From Burkholderia sp. SRS-46 (GTDB lineage Bacteria > Pseudomonadota > Gammaproteobacteria > Burkholderiales > Burkholderiaceae): a stretch of 64,000 bases of DNA. A program made the position numbers and the translations under genes. Below, one piece after another: positions 11,645-21,803 of this stretch; positions within the stretch are counted from its first letter, which is position 1, and every line of letters starts with the position of its first letter. The notes under the pieces were generated by a model. The model did no database searches. It was not told the DNA's origin and saw nothing but the letters and a program-made list of their open reading frames with translations. Location: the NCBI RefSeq assembly GCF_004343775.1, contig NZ_PTXL01000001.1:310001-374000 (forward strand). Direction: 5' to 3'.

Positions 11645-12241
11645 ATGCAAAAGCAATTCAAGCAACTGGTCCTGCTGGCTGCCCTGGTGCCGACGTTCGC
11701 GATGGCGCAAGCGCTGTCGAACCCCGCACCGGCTCCGGCGGCAGCTGCGCCGATCGACGCTGACAAGAAGGCGGCGATCAAGGATCTGCTCGACGCGATC
11801 GACGCGCCGAAGCTCGTCTCGGCAATCGGCAACAGCGCCGAAATGCAGGCGAAGCAACTGGTTCCGGCGATCCTGTCGGACGCACTGTCGGAAAACAAGA
11901 CGCTGAACGACAAGCAGAAGCAGGCTGCGGTCCCGACGCTGCAGAAGAATGCAGTGCCGAAGCTGGTCGACGGCGCAGGCAAGGTGTTCACGACGCCGTC
12001 GTTCAGCAGCGACGCGATGCAGGCTCAGTACGACGCGTACGCGAAGTACTACAGCACGTCGGAGATCAAGGATCTGACGACGTTCTACAAGAGCCCGACG
12101 GGCCGCAAGTTCATCCAGGTGCAGGATCAGGTTGGCCGCGACGTGGTCAACGGCCTGATGCAGAAGTACATGCCGCAAGCGATCCAGGCAACGCGCGCCC
12201 AGGCCGACAAGGAAGTCTCGGCAGTCAAGCCGGGCAAGTAA
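11645..12241 (+). CDS. DUF2059 secreted protein
   Basis: This 198-residue periplasmic protein has a signal peptide (about 1-20, AMAQA). A helical DUF2059 domain in the C-terminal half contains the recognisable YYSTSEIKDLTTFYKSPTGRK. GTG, ATG and ATG triplets stand in tandem at 11639-11647. The AAGGGAG at 11633-11639 is best spaced for the third, so 11645 was chosen. Function is unknown; the family is frequent in Proteobacteria. The gene appears to be monocistronic, with its own terminator. Confidence 0.82.
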   Translation: MQKQFKQLVLLAALVPTFAMAQALSNPAPAPAAAAPIDADKKAAIKDLLDAIDAPKLVSAIGNSAEMQAKQLVPAILSDALSENKTLNDKQKQAAVPTLQKNAVPKLVDGAGKVFTTPSFSSDAMQAQYDAYAKYYSTSEIKDLTTFYKSPTGRKFIQVQDQVGRDVVNGLMQKYMPQAIQATRAQADKEVSAVKPGK

Positions 12242-12303
12242 GCCGTCTCGGCCCGTCCCCGGCCGTGCGGCCGGGTTTGGCGGGAGCCTGATGACAGTGC
12301 GAT

Positions 12304-12337
12304 AATGGCCGTTTGCGCGTGAGCGCAAGCGGCCATT
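12304..12337 (+). terminator. Terminator after the DUF2059 gene
   Basis: A 15-bp stem with one G-T pair and a GTGA loop is followed by TTCATTT. It lies between the DUF2059 gene and serC. Confidence 0.65.
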
Positions 12338-12400
12338 TCATTTCTGGCGCGATTTCCTTGCCGGCAGCGAGCCGGCCGCGTCCCTCCCGAGGTTTTCACG

Positions 12401-13483
12401 ATGCGCGTCTTTAATTTCTCCGCCGGTCCCGCGGCGATGCCGGAAGAAGTGCTGCGGCAAGCCGCCGACGAGATGCTCGACTGGCACGGCAGCGGCATGA
12501 GCGTGATGGAGATGAGCCATCGCGGCAAGGAATTCATGTCGATCCACGAAGCAGCGCTCGCCGACCTGCGCGAGCTGCTCGGCGTGCCGGCGAGCCACCG
12601 GATCCTGTTTCTGCAGGGCGGCGGCATCGCGGAGAACGCGATCGTGCCGATGAACCTGCTGGGCACGCGCAAGACGGCCGATTTCGTCGTGACGGGCTCG
12701 TGGTCGCAGAAGTCGTTCAGCGAGGCGAAGAAGTACGGCACGCCGCACCTGGCCGCGACGGGCAAGACCGACGCCGGCTACACGCGTGCGCCGGGCCGGG
12801 CGGAGTGGCAGCTGTCGGACGATCCGGCCTACGTGCATCTGTGCACGAACGAGACGATCGACGGCGTCGAGACGTTCGAGATCCCCGATCTCGGCAACGT
12901 GCCGCTCGTCGCGGACGTGTCGTCGCACATCCTGTCGCGCCCGATGGACGTCGCGAAGTACGGCGTGCTGTTCGGCGGCGCGCAGAAGAACATCGGGATG
13001 GCGGGCGTCACGCTCGTGATCGTCCGCGAGGACCTGCTCGACCGTGCGCTGTCGATCTGCCCGTCGGCGTTCGACTGGAAGACGGTCGCCGCGAACAACT
13101 CGCTGTACAACACGCCGCCGACCTACGCGATCTACATCGCCGGCCTCGTGTTCCAGTGGCTGAAGCGGCAGGGCGGCCTGCAGGCCATCGAGGCCCGCAA
13201 CATCGAAAAGGCGAAGCTGCTCTACGACACGATCGATGCAAGCAGCTTCTATCTGAACAAGGTCGAGCCGGCGGTGCGTTCGCGGATGAACGTGCCCTTT
13301 TTCCTGGCCGACGAAACGCGCAACGAAGACTTCCTTGCCGGCGCAAAGGCGCGCGGGCTGCTGCAGCTGAAGGGCCACAAGTCCGTCGGCGGTATGCGGG
13401 CGTCGATCTACAACGCGGTGCCGCTCGAGGGCGTGAAGACGCTCGTCGAGTACATGAAGGATTTCGAGCAGCACCGCGCCTGA
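12401..13483 (+). CDS. serC: Phosphoserine aminotransferase
   Basis: SerC converts 3-phosphohydroxypyruvate to phosphoserine in serine synthesis and also acts in the pyridoxal phosphate pathway. The 360-residue protein starts with the family signature [10 protein letters not shown]. The PLP-binding lysine is Lys196 in [12 protein letters not shown], and the phosphate-binding HRGKEF lies near the N-terminus. It opens a block of co-directional genes (serC-pheA-tyrA-aroA-cmk-rpsA-ihfB) typical of this order of bacteria. Confidence 0.97.
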   Translation: MRVFNFSAGPAAMPEEVLRQAADEMLDWHGSGMSVMEMSHRGKEFMSIHEAALADLRELLGVPASHRILFLQGGGIAENAIVPMNLLGTRKTADFVVTGSWSQKSFSEAKKYGTPHLAATGKTDAGYTRAPGRAEWQLSDDPAYVHLCTNETIDGVETFEIPDLGNVPLVADVSSHILSRPMDVAKYGVLFGGAQKNIGMAGVTLVIVREDLLDRALSICPSAFDWKTVAANNSLYNTPPTYAIYIAGLVFQWLKRQGGLQAIEARNIEKAKLLYDTIDASSFYLNKVEPAVRSRMNVPFFLADETRNEDFLAGAKARGLLQLKGHKSVGGMRASIYNAVPLEGVKTLVEYMKDFEQHRA

Positions 13484-13519
13484 CGGTGGCGGTGCTGGTC
13501 AACAGCACGGCGATTACGC

Positions 13520-14602
13520 ATGGACGACGAACTGAATTCCCGCTTGAAGCCGCTGCGCGACCGCATCGATGCGATCGACGCGCAGCTGATCGCGCTCCTG
13601 AACCAGCGTGCCGCGGTGGCGCTGGAAGTGGGCGAGGTCAAGAAGCATTACAACGCGCCGGTGTTCCGGCCGGAGCGCGAGCTGCAGGTGATCGCGCGCC
13701 TGCAGGACATGAGCGCGGGGCCGCTCGCGAGCGACCACATCAGCGCGATCTGGCGCGAGATCATGGCCGCGAGCCGCGCGCTCGAGCAGACGATCCACGT
13801 CGCGTTCCTCGGGCCGGTCGGCACGTACAGCGAACAGGCGATGTTCGAGTACTTCGGCCAGTCGATCGAAGGGCTGCCGTGCCCGTCGATCGACGAGGTG
13901 TTCCGCTCGGTCGAGGCCGGCGCCACGGCGTTCGGCATTGCGCCGGTCGAGAATTCGACCGAAGGCGCGGTGTCGCGCACGCTCGACCTGCTGCTGCAGA
14001 CGCAGCTCCTGATCAGCGGCGAGCTGGCGCTGCCGATCCATCACAATCTGCTTACCCAGAGCGGCACGCTCGATGGCGTGAAGCGCGTGTGCGCACACGC
14101 GCAGGCGCTCGCGCAGTGCCAGCAATGGCTGTCGGCGAATGCGCCGAAGCTCGAGCGGCAGGCGGTCGCGAGCAACGCGGAGGCCGCGCGCCTCGCCGCG
14201 GCCGATCCGACGGTCGCGGCCATTGCCGGCGACCGCGCGGCTGCGCACTACGGCCTGCAGATCGCGTTCGCGCTGATCCAGGACGATCCGCACAACCGCA
14301 CCCGTTTCGTGATCGTCGGCAAGCACCCGGCGGGGCCGAGCGGCAACGACCAGACGTCGCTGATCGTGTCGGTGAAGAACGAGCCGGGCGCGGTGTTCAA
14401 GCTGCTCGAGCCGCTCGCGCGGCACGGCGTGTCGATGACGCGCTTCGAGTCGCGTCCGGCGCGCGTCGGCACGTGGGAGTACTACTTCTACATCGACATC
14501 GAAGGGCACCGGGACGACGCGTCGGTTGCGGCGGCGCTGACGGAACTCGGCCAGAAGGCTGCGTTCCTGAAGATTCTCGGCTCGTATCCGCGCGCGCGCT
14601 GA
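13520..14602 (+). CDS. pheA: Bifunctional chorismate mutase / prephenate dehydratase (P-protein)
   Basis: PheA converts chorismate through prephenate to phenylpyruvate. Residues about 1-90 form an AroQ-type chorismate mutase (LKPLRDRIDAIDAQLIALLN). Residues about 93-270 form the dehydratase (GPVGTYSEQA and ENSTEGAVSRTLD). Residues about 280-355 form the regulatory ACT domain, where TRFESRP binds phenylalanine. Length is normal. It lies 36 bases after serC and is probably feedback-inhibited by Phe. Confidence 0.96.
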   Translation: MDDELNSRLKPLRDRIDAIDAQLIALLNQRAAVALEVGEVKKHYNAPVFRPERELQVIARLQDMSAGPLASDHISAIWREIMAASRALEQTIHVAFLGPVGTYSEQAMFEYFGQSIEGLPCPSIDEVFRSVEAGATAFGIAPVENSTEGAVSRTLDLLLQTQLLISGELALPIHHNLLTQSGTLDGVKRVCAHAQALAQCQQWLSANAPKLERQAVASNAEAARLAAADPTVAAIAGDRAAAHYGLQIAFALIQDDPHNRTRFVIVGKHPAGPSGNDQTSLIVSVKNEPGAVFKLLEPLARHGVSMTRFESRPARVGTWEYYFYIDIEGHRDDASVAAALTELGQKAAFLKILGSYPRAR

Positions 14603-14789
14603 TGCGGCCCGTGCGGCCTGCGCCGTCACGGCGCGGGTCGCGCCGAAGCAGGCAAGGCAGGCCGGTCTGGGCTGCCGAGGGCGGGGCGGGCGGTGTCCGG
14701 CGCGGTGTGCGCGCCGGTTGCCGGGCCACCCGGAATCTGGACTCCCGCGTGGCGCGGCATCGGCCGCCCCGCGTAACTTGGCTCTTGTC

Positions 14790-15743
14790 GTGTCAGGCTT
14801 TGCATTCAACAAACTGGTCATCTTCGGCGTCGGCCTGATCGGCGGCTCGCTCGCCCGCGCGCTGCGCGAGCGCACGCCGGGCGATGCGGGCGAGATCGTC
14901 GGCGTCGGGCGCTCGCCGGCATCGGTCGCGCGGGCGCTCGCACTCGGCGTGATCGATCGCGCCGCGGCGCTCGACGACGATGTTCAACTGCGCGACGCGC
15001 TCGCCGGTGCCGATCTGGTGCTGCTGGCCGCGCCGGTCGCACAGACGGGCCCGCTGCTCGCGCGCATCGCGCCGTGGCTCGACGACGCGACGATCGTCAC
15101 CGACGCGGGCAGCACCAAGTCGGACGTCGTCGCGGCCGCGCGCGACGCGCTCGGCGCGCGCATCGCGCAGTTCGTGCCCGGCCATCCGATCGCCGGGCGC
15201 GAGTCGAGCGGCGTCGAGGCCGCGCTGCCGGACCTGTACGTCGGCCGCAATGTCGTGCTGTGCCCGCTGTCCGACAATTCGCCGGCGTCGGTCGCGCGCA
15301 TCGACGCGATGTGGCGCGCGACGGGCGCCGACGTGCGGACGATGAGCGCCGCGCAGCACGATCGCGTGTTCGCGTCGGTCAGCCATCTGCCGCACGTGCT
15401 GTCGTTCGCGCTCGTCGAGCAGATTCTCGGCGAGGCGGACGCCGAACTGAAATTCTCGTATGCGGCGGGCGGATTCCGCGACTTCACGCGGATTGCCGCA
15501 TCGAGTCCGGAAATGTGGCGCGACATCTGCGTCGCGAACCGTGCCGCGCTGCTCGACGAGCTCGACGGCTACACGCGTGTGCTCGCGCGGTTGCGGGCCG
15601 CGATCGACGCCGGCGACGGTGCGGCGCTCGAGGCCGTGTTCGCGCGCTCGCGCGATGCGCGTTCGGTGTGGCGGGAGCGCGGCGGCAAGGCTGCATCCGG
15701 CGAGCCGGCTCCCGGGCAGCCGACCCAAACGATCAGGAAATAA
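14790..15743 (+). CDS. tyrA: Prephenate dehydrogenase
   Basis: TyrA makes 4-hydroxyphenylpyruvate from prephenate with NAD(P)+. The Rossmann motif FGVGLIGGSLA begins about residue 10, and PGHPIAG and SHLPHVLSFAL are typical of the family. A longer reading starts at 14718, but the GTG at 14790 puts the nucleotide-binding strand at the usual distance from the N-terminus and gives 317 residues. The 187 bp between pheA and this start are very GC-rich and hold no gene that I can see. Confidence 0.92.
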   Translation: MSGFAFNKLVIFGVGLIGGSLARALRERTPGDAGEIVGVGRSPASVARALALGVIDRAAALDDDVQLRDALAGADLVLLAAPVAQTGPLLARIAPWLDDATIVTDAGSTKSDVVAAARDALGARIAQFVPGHPIAGRESSGVEAALPDLYVGRNVVLCPLSDNSPASVARIDAMWRATGADVRTMSAAQHDRVFASVSHLPHVLSFALVEQILGEADAELKFSYAAGGFRDFTRIAASSPEMWRDICVANRAALLDELDGYTRVLARLRAAIDAGDGAALEAVFARSRDARSVWRERGGKAASGEPAPGQPTQTIRK

Positions 15744-15755
15744 CAGGAAGCTCTC

Positions 15756-17060
15756 ATGGAATATCTCGATCTCGGCCCTTACTCCAGCGCGTCGGGCACC
15801 GTGCGTCTGCCCGGCTCGAAGAGCATTTCGAACCGCGTGCTGCTCCTCGCGGCGCTCGCCGAAGGCGAAACGACGATCACCAACCTGCTCGATTCCGACG
15901 ACACGCGCGTGATGCTCGACGCGCTCGGCAAGCTCGGCGTGAAACTCGCGCGCGACGGCGACACCTGCGTCGTTACCGGCACGCGCGGCGCGTTCACCGC
16001 GAAGACGGCCGACCTGTTCCTCGGCAACGCGGGCACCGCGGTGCGGCCTCTCACGGCGGCGCTTGCGGTGAACGGCGGCGACTATCGCGTGCACGGCGTG
16101 CCGCGCATGCACGAGCGGCCGATCGGCGATCTCGTCGACGGGCTGCGGCAGATCGGCGCGCAGATCGACTACGAGCAGAACGAAGGTTTTCCGCCGCTGC
16201 GCATCAAGCCGGCATCGATCACGATCGACGCGCCGATCAGCGTGCGCGGCGACGTGTCGAGCCAGTTCCTCACCGCGCTGCTGATGACGCTGCCGCTCGT
16301 GAAGGCGAAGGACGGCCGGATCGTCGTCGAGGTCGACGGCGAGCTGATCTCGAAGCCGTACATCGAGATCACGATCAAGCTGATGGCGCGCTTCGGCGTG
16401 ATCGTCGAGCGCGACGGCTGGCAGCGCTTCATCGTGCCGGCCGGGGTCCGCTACAAGTCGCCGGGGCAGATCATGGTCGAGGGCGATGCATCGTCGGCGT
16501 CGTACTTCCTCGCGGCCGGCGCGCTCGGCGGCGGGCCGCTGCGTGTCGAGGGCGTGGGACGCGCGAGCATCCAGGGCGACGTCGGCTTTGCGAACGCGCT
16601 GATGCAGATGGGCGCGAACGTGACGATGGGCGACGACTGGATCGAAGTGCGCGGTATCGGCCACGACCACGGCAAGCTCGAGCCGATCGACATGGATTTC
16701 AACCTGATTCCCGATGCGGCGATGACGATCGCGGTCGCGGCGCTGTTCGCCGACGGCCCGAGCACGCTGCGCAACATCGCGAGCTGGCGCGTGAAGGAAA
16801 CCGACCGCATCGCGGCGATGGCGACCGAGCTGCGCAAGGTCGGCGCGACCGTCGAGGAAGGGCCGGACTATCTCGTCGTCACGCCGCCGGCGCAACTGAC
16901 GCCGAACGCCGCGATCGACACGTACGACGATCACCGGATGGCGATGTGTTTCTCGCTCGTGAGCCTCGGTGGCGTGCCGGTGCGCATCAACGACCCGAAA
17001 TGCGTCGGCAAGACGTTCCCCGACTATTTCGACCGCTTCACCGCGCTCGCGAAGGCCTGA
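15756..17060 (+). CDS. aroA: 3-phosphoshikimate 1-carboxyvinyltransferase (EPSP synthase)
   Basis: AroA joins shikimate 3-phosphate and PEP, the sixth step of the shikimate pathway. The 434-residue enzyme shows [15 protein letters not shown] near residue 20, [14 protein letters not shown] near 90 and [17 protein letters not shown] near 345. All are active-site segments of class I EPSP synthases. It starts 12 bases after tyrA and is probably co-transcribed with it. Confidence 0.97.
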   Translation: MEYLDLGPYSSASGTVRLPGSKSISNRVLLLAALAEGETTITNLLDSDDTRVMLDALGKLGVKLARDGDTCVVTGTRGAFTAKTADLFLGNAGTAVRPLTAALAVNGGDYRVHGVPRMHERPIGDLVDGLRQIGAQIDYEQNEGFPPLRIKPASITIDAPISVRGDVSSQFLTALLMTLPLVKAKDGRIVVEVDGELISKPYIEITIKLMARFGVIVERDGWQRFIVPAGVRYKSPGQIMVEGDASSASYFLAAGALGGGPLRVEGVGRASIQGDVGFANALMQMGANVTMGDDWIEVRGIGHDHGKLEPIDMDFNLIPDAAMTIAVAALFADGPSTLRNIASWRVKETDRIAAMATELRKVGATVEEGPDYLVVTPPAQLTPNAAIDTYDDHRMAMCFSLVSLGGVPVRINDPKCVGKTFPDYFDRFTALAKA

Positions 17061-17073
17061 CCCTGTATTTTCG

Positions 17074-17760
17074 ATGAAATCCAACCGACCCTTTCACCCG
17101 ACCCCGGTCATCACGATCGACGGCCCGACTGCTTCCGGCAAGGGCACCGTCGCGGCGCTCGTCGCCGCCCATCTCGGCTTTCACCTGCTCGACAGCGGCG
17201 CGCTGTACCGCCTCGCCGCGCTCGCGAGCGTGCGCTACGACATCGCGGCCGAAGATGTCGACGCACTTGTGAAACTGATCGACGATCTCCACATCACGTT
17301 CCGCGAGGGCTGTGCGCAGCTCGACGGCGTCGACGTGTCGAACGACATCCGCGCGGAAGCGGTCGGCAATCGCGCGTCCGCGATCGCCGTGCATGCGCCG
17401 GTGCGCACCGCGCTCGTCGCCCGCCAGCGGGCATTCCGCAAGACGCCGGGCCTCGTCGCGGACGGCCGCGACATGGGCACCGTGATCTTCCCGGACGCCG
17501 TGCTGAAGGTGTTTCTGACGGCCAGCGTCGAGGCACGCGCGGCCAGACGGCATAAGCAATTGATGCAAAAAGGTTTTTCTGCTAATATTGAAGACTTGCT
17601 CCGGGATCTTCGTGAACGCGACGCGCGCGACAGCAATCGCGCGGCCGCACCATTGAAGCCCGCGGCAGACGCCAGGCTGCTCGATACTTCGGCGCTCTCG
17701 GTCGACCAGGCGGTCGACCAGGTGCTGCAGTGGTACCGGGTGCCCGGCCAGCCCGCCTGA
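17074..17760 (+). CDS. cmk: Cytidylate kinase
   Basis: Cmk phosphorylates CMP and dCMP. The P-loop is GPTASGKG at 17-24. LLDSGALYR and [13 protein letters not shown] are CMP-binding segments, and RxxRD-type residues lie near the lid. The 228-residue form begins at the ATG 13 bases after aroA; an upstream in-frame ATG would lie inside aroA. The cmk-rpsA pairing is widely conserved. Confidence 0.96.
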   Translation: MKSNRPFHPTPVITIDGPTASGKGTVAALVAAHLGFHLLDSGALYRLAALASVRYDIAAEDVDALVKLIDDLHITFREGCAQLDGVDVSNDIRAEAVGNRASAIAVHAPVRTALVARQRAFRKTPGLVADGRDMGTVIFPDAVLKVFLTASVEARAARRHKQLMQKGFSANIEDLLRDLRERDARDSNRAAAPLKPAADARLLDTSALSVDQAVDQVLQWYRVPGQPA

Positions 17761-17901
17761 GAAGGCAGGGCAGCAGTAGGTGCTTCGCGCGCAAGCGCGG
17801 AGCGTGTTTCAACCCTTAACCCCGTGTGGCTTTCGCTCTGGCCCTCATAGCCGACCATTCCGGACGGCGCGGCCCTGCGATCCATGCACAATCAGATTTT
17901 T

Positions 17902-19614
17902 ATGTCCGACCTGCAAACCTCCAACCCGAATACCGAATCCTTTGCGGCTCTGTTCGAAGAGTCGCTGACCCGTCAAGACATGCGCGCCGGCGAAGTGATT
18001 TCCGCCGAAGTCGTGCGCGTCGACCACAACTTCGTGGTCGTCAATGCAGGCCTCAAGTCCGAGGCTTACATTCCGATCGAGGAATTCCTGAACGATCAGG
18101 GCGAGGTTGAGGTGCAGTCGGGCGATTTCGTGTCCGTCGCGATCGACGCACTCGAAAACGGCTACGGCGACACGATCCTGTCGCGCGACAAGGCGAAGCG
18201 CCTTGCATCGTGGCTGTCGCTGGAAAAGGCCCTCGACAACAACGAACTCGTCACCGGCACGATCACCGGCAAGGTGAAGGGCGGCATGACCGTGATGGTC
18301 AACGGCATCCGCGCGTTCCTGCCGGGTTCGCTGGTCGACACGCGTCCGGTCAAGGACACGACCCCGTACGAAGGCAAGACGCTCGAATTCCGCGTCATCA
18401 AGCTCGACCGCAAGCGTAACAACGTCGTGCTGTCGCGCCGCGCAGTGATCGAAGCGACCCAAGGCGAAGAGCGCGCGAAGCTGCTCGAAACGCTGAAGGA
18501 AGGCGCGATCGTCAACGGCGTGGTCAAGAACATCACCGACTACGGCGCGTTCGTCGACCTCGGCGGCATCGACGGCCTGCTGCACATCACCGACATCGCA
18601 TGGCGTCGCGTGCGTCACCCGAGCGAAGTCCTGTCGGTTGGCCAGGAAGTCACCGCGAAGATCCTCAAGTTCGACCAAGAGAAGAACCGCGTCTCGCTGG
18701 GCATCAAGCAACTGGGCGACGATCCGTGGGAAGGCATCTCGCGCCGCTACCCGTCGGGCACGCGCCTGTTCGGCAAGGTCACGAACATCACCGACTACGG
18801 CGCATTCGTCGAAGTGGAATCGGGCATCGAAGGCCTGGTCCACGTGTCGGAAATGGACTGGACCAACAAGAACGTTGCACCGTCGAAGGTTGTCCAGCTG
18901 GGCGACGAAGTCGAAGTCATGGTCCTCGAGATCGACGAAGACCGTCGTCGTATCAGCCTCGGCATGAAGCAGTGCAAGGCGAATCCGTGGGATGACTTCA
19001 GCCGCAACTTCAAGAAGGGCGACAAGATCACGGGCGCGATCAAGTCGATCACCGACTTCGGCGTGTTCATCGGTCTGCCGGGCGGCATCGACGGCCTGGT
19101 CCACCTGTCGGACCTGTCGTGGAGCGAAACCGGCGAAGAGGCTGTCCGCAAGTACAAGAAGGGCGACGAAGTGGAAGCGATCGTGCTCGGCATCGACGTC
19201 GAGAAGGAACGCATTTCGCTGGGCATCAAGCAGCTCGAAGGCGACCCGTTCAGCAACTACGTTGCAATGAACGACAAGGGTTCGATCGTCGACGGCGTGG
19301 TGAAGTCGGTCGATGCGAAGGGCGCCGTCATCACCCTGACGGGTGACGTCGAAGGCTACCTGCGCGCGTCGGAAATCTCGCAAGACCGCGTGGAAGACGC
19401 TCGCAACGTGCTGAAGGAAGGCGACAAGGTCAACGCGATGGTGATCAACATCGATCGCAAGTCGCGCGGCATCAACCTGTCGATCAAGGCGAAGGATTCG
19501 GCCGAGCAGCAAGAGGCGATCCGTGGCCTGCAGTCCGACAGCAGCGCAGCGGCAACCGGCACGACGAACCTCGGCGCCCTGCTGAAGGCCAAGCTCGACG
19601 GCCAGAACCAGTAA
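17902..19614 (+). CDS. rpsA: 30S ribosomal protein S1
   Basis: S1 binds mRNA on the 30S subunit. The 570-residue protein contains six S1 (OB-fold) domains, visible as repeated segments such as [18 protein letters not shown] strands ending in RISLGMKQ or RVSLGIKQ. An earlier in-frame ATG at 17884 exists, but [10 protein letters not shown] at 17902 is the usual start. It lies 141 bases after cmk and just before ihfB, a near-universal order in Proteobacteria. Confidence 0.97.
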   Translation: MSDLQTSNPNTESFAALFEESLTRQDMRAGEVISAEVVRVDHNFVVVNAGLKSEAYIPIEEFLNDQGEVEVQSGDFVSVAIDALENGYGDTILSRDKAKRLASWLSLEKALDNNELVTGTITGKVKGGMTVMVNGIRAFLPGSLVDTRPVKDTTPYEGKTLEFRVIKLDRKRNNVVLSRRAVIEATQGEERAKLLETLKEGAIVNGVVKNITDYGAFVDLGGIDGLLHITDIAWRRVRHPSEVLSVGQEVTAKILKFDQEKNRVSLGIKQLGDDPWEGISRRYPSGTRLFGKVTNITDYGAFVEVESGIEGLVHVSEMDWTNKNVAPSKVVQLGDEVEVMVLEIDEDRRRISLGMKQCKANPWDDFSRNFKKGDKITGAIKSITDFGVFIGLPGGIDGLVHLSDLSWSETGEEAVRKYKKGDEVEAIVLGIDVEKERISLGIKQLEGDPFSNYVAMNDKGSIVDGVVKSVDAKGAVITLTGDVEGYLRASEISQDRVEDARNVLKEGDKVNAMVINIDRKSRGINLSIKAKDSAEQQEAIRGLQSDSSAAATGTTNLGALLKAKLDGQNQ

Positions 19615-19636
19615 GCCTTACGAGGTCTGCTGAAGT

Positions 19637-19960
19637 ATGACCAAATCCGAGTTGGTCGCACAGCTGGCATCGCGATTTCCGCAACTTGTCCTCAAGGATG
19701 CGGATTTCGCGGTGAAAACGATGCTCGATGCGATGTCCGAAGCTCTGTCGAAAGGGCATCGCATCGAAATTCGGGGTTTCGGCAGCTTTGGCCTCAACCG
19801 TCGCCCGGCACGCGTTGGGCGCAACCCGAAGTCGGGGGAGAAAGTGCAGGTGCCCGAGAAGTTCGTGCCGCACTTCAAGCCCGGCAAGGAATTGCGCGAA
19901 CGCGTCGACGGCCGGGCCGGCGAACCGTTGAAGGCCGAGGATCCGGACGACGATCGTTGA
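19637..19960 (+). CDS. ihfB: Integration host factor, beta subunit
   Basis: IhfB pairs with IhfA to bend DNA, including at sigma-54 promoters. The 107-residue protein starts [11 protein letters not shown]. It contains the arm region [16 protein letters not shown], with the intercalating proline, and the conserved GFGSF segment. The tail is charged and slightly longer than in E. coli. It is followed by a clear terminator. Confidence 0.97.
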   Translation: MTKSELVAQLASRFPQLVLKDADFAVKTMLDAMSEALSKGHRIEIRGFGSFGLNRRPARVGRNPKSGEKVQVPEKFVPHFKPGKELRERVDGRAGEPLKAEDPDDDR

Positions 19961-20006
19961 ACGTCATCCGGCCTGTCTGGAACTCATCCGGCAAAGGCTG
20001 AAGAAG

Positions 20007-20030
20007 AGCGCCCCTCGCGGGCGCTTTTTT
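20007..20030 (+). terminator. ihfB terminator
   Basis: An AGCGCCC/GGGCGCT stem with a 5-base loop is followed by T6, and closes the serC-ihfB block. Confidence 0.85.
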
Positions 20031-20182
20031 CATTTTTGCGCAAGCATTCGATGCGTGGCGACGCGCGCGCGCGCAACGGATGCGCTGCCGCAGAAACGCA
20101 TCCTTTACAATACGGGTCGATTCGGCGTGGCGAAGGGGAGTCGCGTGCGTCGCGGCAAATTCTCAATCAAGAGAGGGGCTTC

Positions 20183-20476
20183 ATGAAATTGATCGTCTGG
20201 CTGATCCGGGTATTGGTGTTCGTGCTGTTGCTGGTGCTCGCATTGGCCAATACGCAAACCGCGACGCTGAATTTCCTCGCCGGGTACGCCTGGCAAGCTC
20301 CGTTGATCCTGATCGGTCTCGCCTTCTTCGCGGTTGGCCTGGCGGCCGGCCTGCTGTCCGCGCTGCCCGCGATCTTCCGCATGCGCTTCGAGAACGGGCG
20401 CCTGAAGCGCGATCTGCGCGCGGCGCGCGAAACCCCGGCCGTCGTCGACCAACCGCCGATGCCGCCGGTCATTTAA
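20183..20476 (+). CDS. lapA: LapA-family inner membrane protein (DUF1049)
   Basis: LapA works with LapB in control of lipopolysaccharide synthesis at the inner membrane. The 97-residue protein has two hydrophobic segments (about 3-24 and 36-60) and a short charged cytoplasmic tail (RMRFENGRLKRDLRAA). The start follows GAGAGGGG. Position directly before lapB supports the assignment. Confidence 0.88.
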   Translation: MKLIVWLIRVLVFVLLLVLALANTQTATLNFLAGYAWQAPLILIGLAFFAVGLAAGLLSALPAIFRMRFENGRLKRDLRAARETPAVVDQPPMPPVI

Positions 20477-20534
20477 CGACCCCGTGAGCCGCGCGAAAAG
20501 CCGCGCGGTTTTCGTTTCCGCTTCGATATTTCGC

Positions 20535-21710
20535 ATGGATCTGGATTTCTGGTGGCTGCTCGCGATTCCGGTCGCTTTCGCGCTTGGCTGGGCCGCATCA
20601 CGCTATGACCTGAAGAATCTGCTGTCGGAGAGCGCCAATCTGCCGCGCTCGTATTTCCGTGGCCTGAATTTTCTGTTGAACGAACAACCCGACAAGGCGA
20701 TCGACGCGTTCATCGAGGTCGCGAAGCTCGACCCCGAAACGGTCGAACTGCACTTCGCACTCGGCAACCTGTTCCGCCGCCGCGGCGAGACGGACCGCGC
20801 GATCCGCGTGCATCAGAACCTGCTGAGCCGCACCGACCTGCCCGTCAACGAGCGCGACCATGCGCTGTACGAACTCGGCCAGGATTTCCTGAAGGCCGGC
20901 CTGCTCGATCGCGCGGAAGAGACCTTCCACATGCTGGCCGACGGCGACCGTGCGCTCGGCGCGCAGCGCGCGCTGCTGACGATCTACGAGATCGAGAAGG
21001 AATGGAACAAGTCGATCGAAACCGCGAAGCGCATCGAGTCGATGGGCGCGGGCGCGCTCGGCACCGAGATCGCGCAGTTCCATTGCGAGCTCGCGCAGGA
21101 GGCGCTGCAGCGCAAGAACGGCGCGGCTGCCGCGGAGCAACTGCGGCTCGCGCTGGTCGCGAATCCGCAGAACGTCCGTGCGACGATCCTGTCCGGCGAC
21201 GCGGCGGCGGCAGCGGCGGGCGATCATGCGGGCGCGATCGGGCACTGGAAGCGCGTCGAGGCGCAGAACCCAGCCTACCTGCCGCTCGTCGCGGACAAGC
21301 TGATGAAGGCGTACGCCGCGCTCGACCGGGCCGGCGAAGGCGCGGAGCTGCTGATGGGCTACGTCGACCGCTATGCGTCTAACGACCTGCTCGAGATCGC
21401 GTACCAGCACATCGCCGGATTGCGCGGGCAGGACGCCGCGCACACGCTCGCGCGCACGCAGATGGAGAAGTCGCCGAACCTGTCGGGCATGCTGCACCTG
21501 CTCGATGCGCAGATCGCGTCGGCCGACGAACCGCGCCGTAAGGAGCTTGAAATGATGCGTGCGCTGATCAAGCAGCGCACCAAAAATCTGCCACGGTATA
21601 CGTGCCAGAATTGCGGTTTCCGGGCACGGCTCTTTTACTGGCAGTGCCCCGGCTGCAGCGGTTGGGAAACCTATGCGCCGCGCCGCGTCGAACCTGTCGT
21701 GCCGAACTGA
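20535..21710 (+). CDS. lapB: LPS assembly protein LapB (TPR protein with rubredoxin-like tail)
   Basis: LapB recruits FtsH to LpxC and so sets the level of lipid A synthesis. The 391-residue protein has one N-terminal membrane segment (about 4-20) and a long series of TPR helices. A C-terminal rubredoxin-type metal site is shown by CQNCGFRARLFYWQCPGCSGW (two CxxC pairs). The start at 20535 follows the lapA stop by 58 bases; an earlier in-frame ATG lacks the membrane-anchor context. Confidence 0.93.
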   Translation: MDLDFWWLLAIPVAFALGWAASRYDLKNLLSESANLPRSYFRGLNFLLNEQPDKAIDAFIEVAKLDPETVELHFALGNLFRRRGETDRAIRVHQNLLSRTDLPVNERDHALYELGQDFLKAGLLDRAEETFHMLADGDRALGAQRALLTIYEIEKEWNKSIETAKRIESMGAGALGTEIAQFHCELAQEALQRKNGAAAAEQLRLALVANPQNVRATILSGDAAAAAAGDHAGAIGHWKRVEAQNPAYLPLVADKLMKAYAALDRAGEGAELLMGYVDRYASNDLLEIAYQHIAGLRGQDAAHTLARTQMEKSPNLSGMLHLLDAQIASADEPRRKELEMMRALIKQRTKNLPRYTCQNCGFRARLFYWQCPGCSGWETYAPRRVEPVVPN

Positions 21711-21803
21711 TCGGCGCCGGCGGGGCGAACGCGATGCGGACGCCGCCGGGTCCGGCCCGGCGGCCAAGTTAGTCATTCACCGGGAACCATTACCGGAACA
21801 TCT

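Noticed and set aside
14793..17084. 763-codon minus-strand frame antisense to tyrA and aroA
   Set aside because: Composition of a GC shadow; the plus-strand genes are certain.
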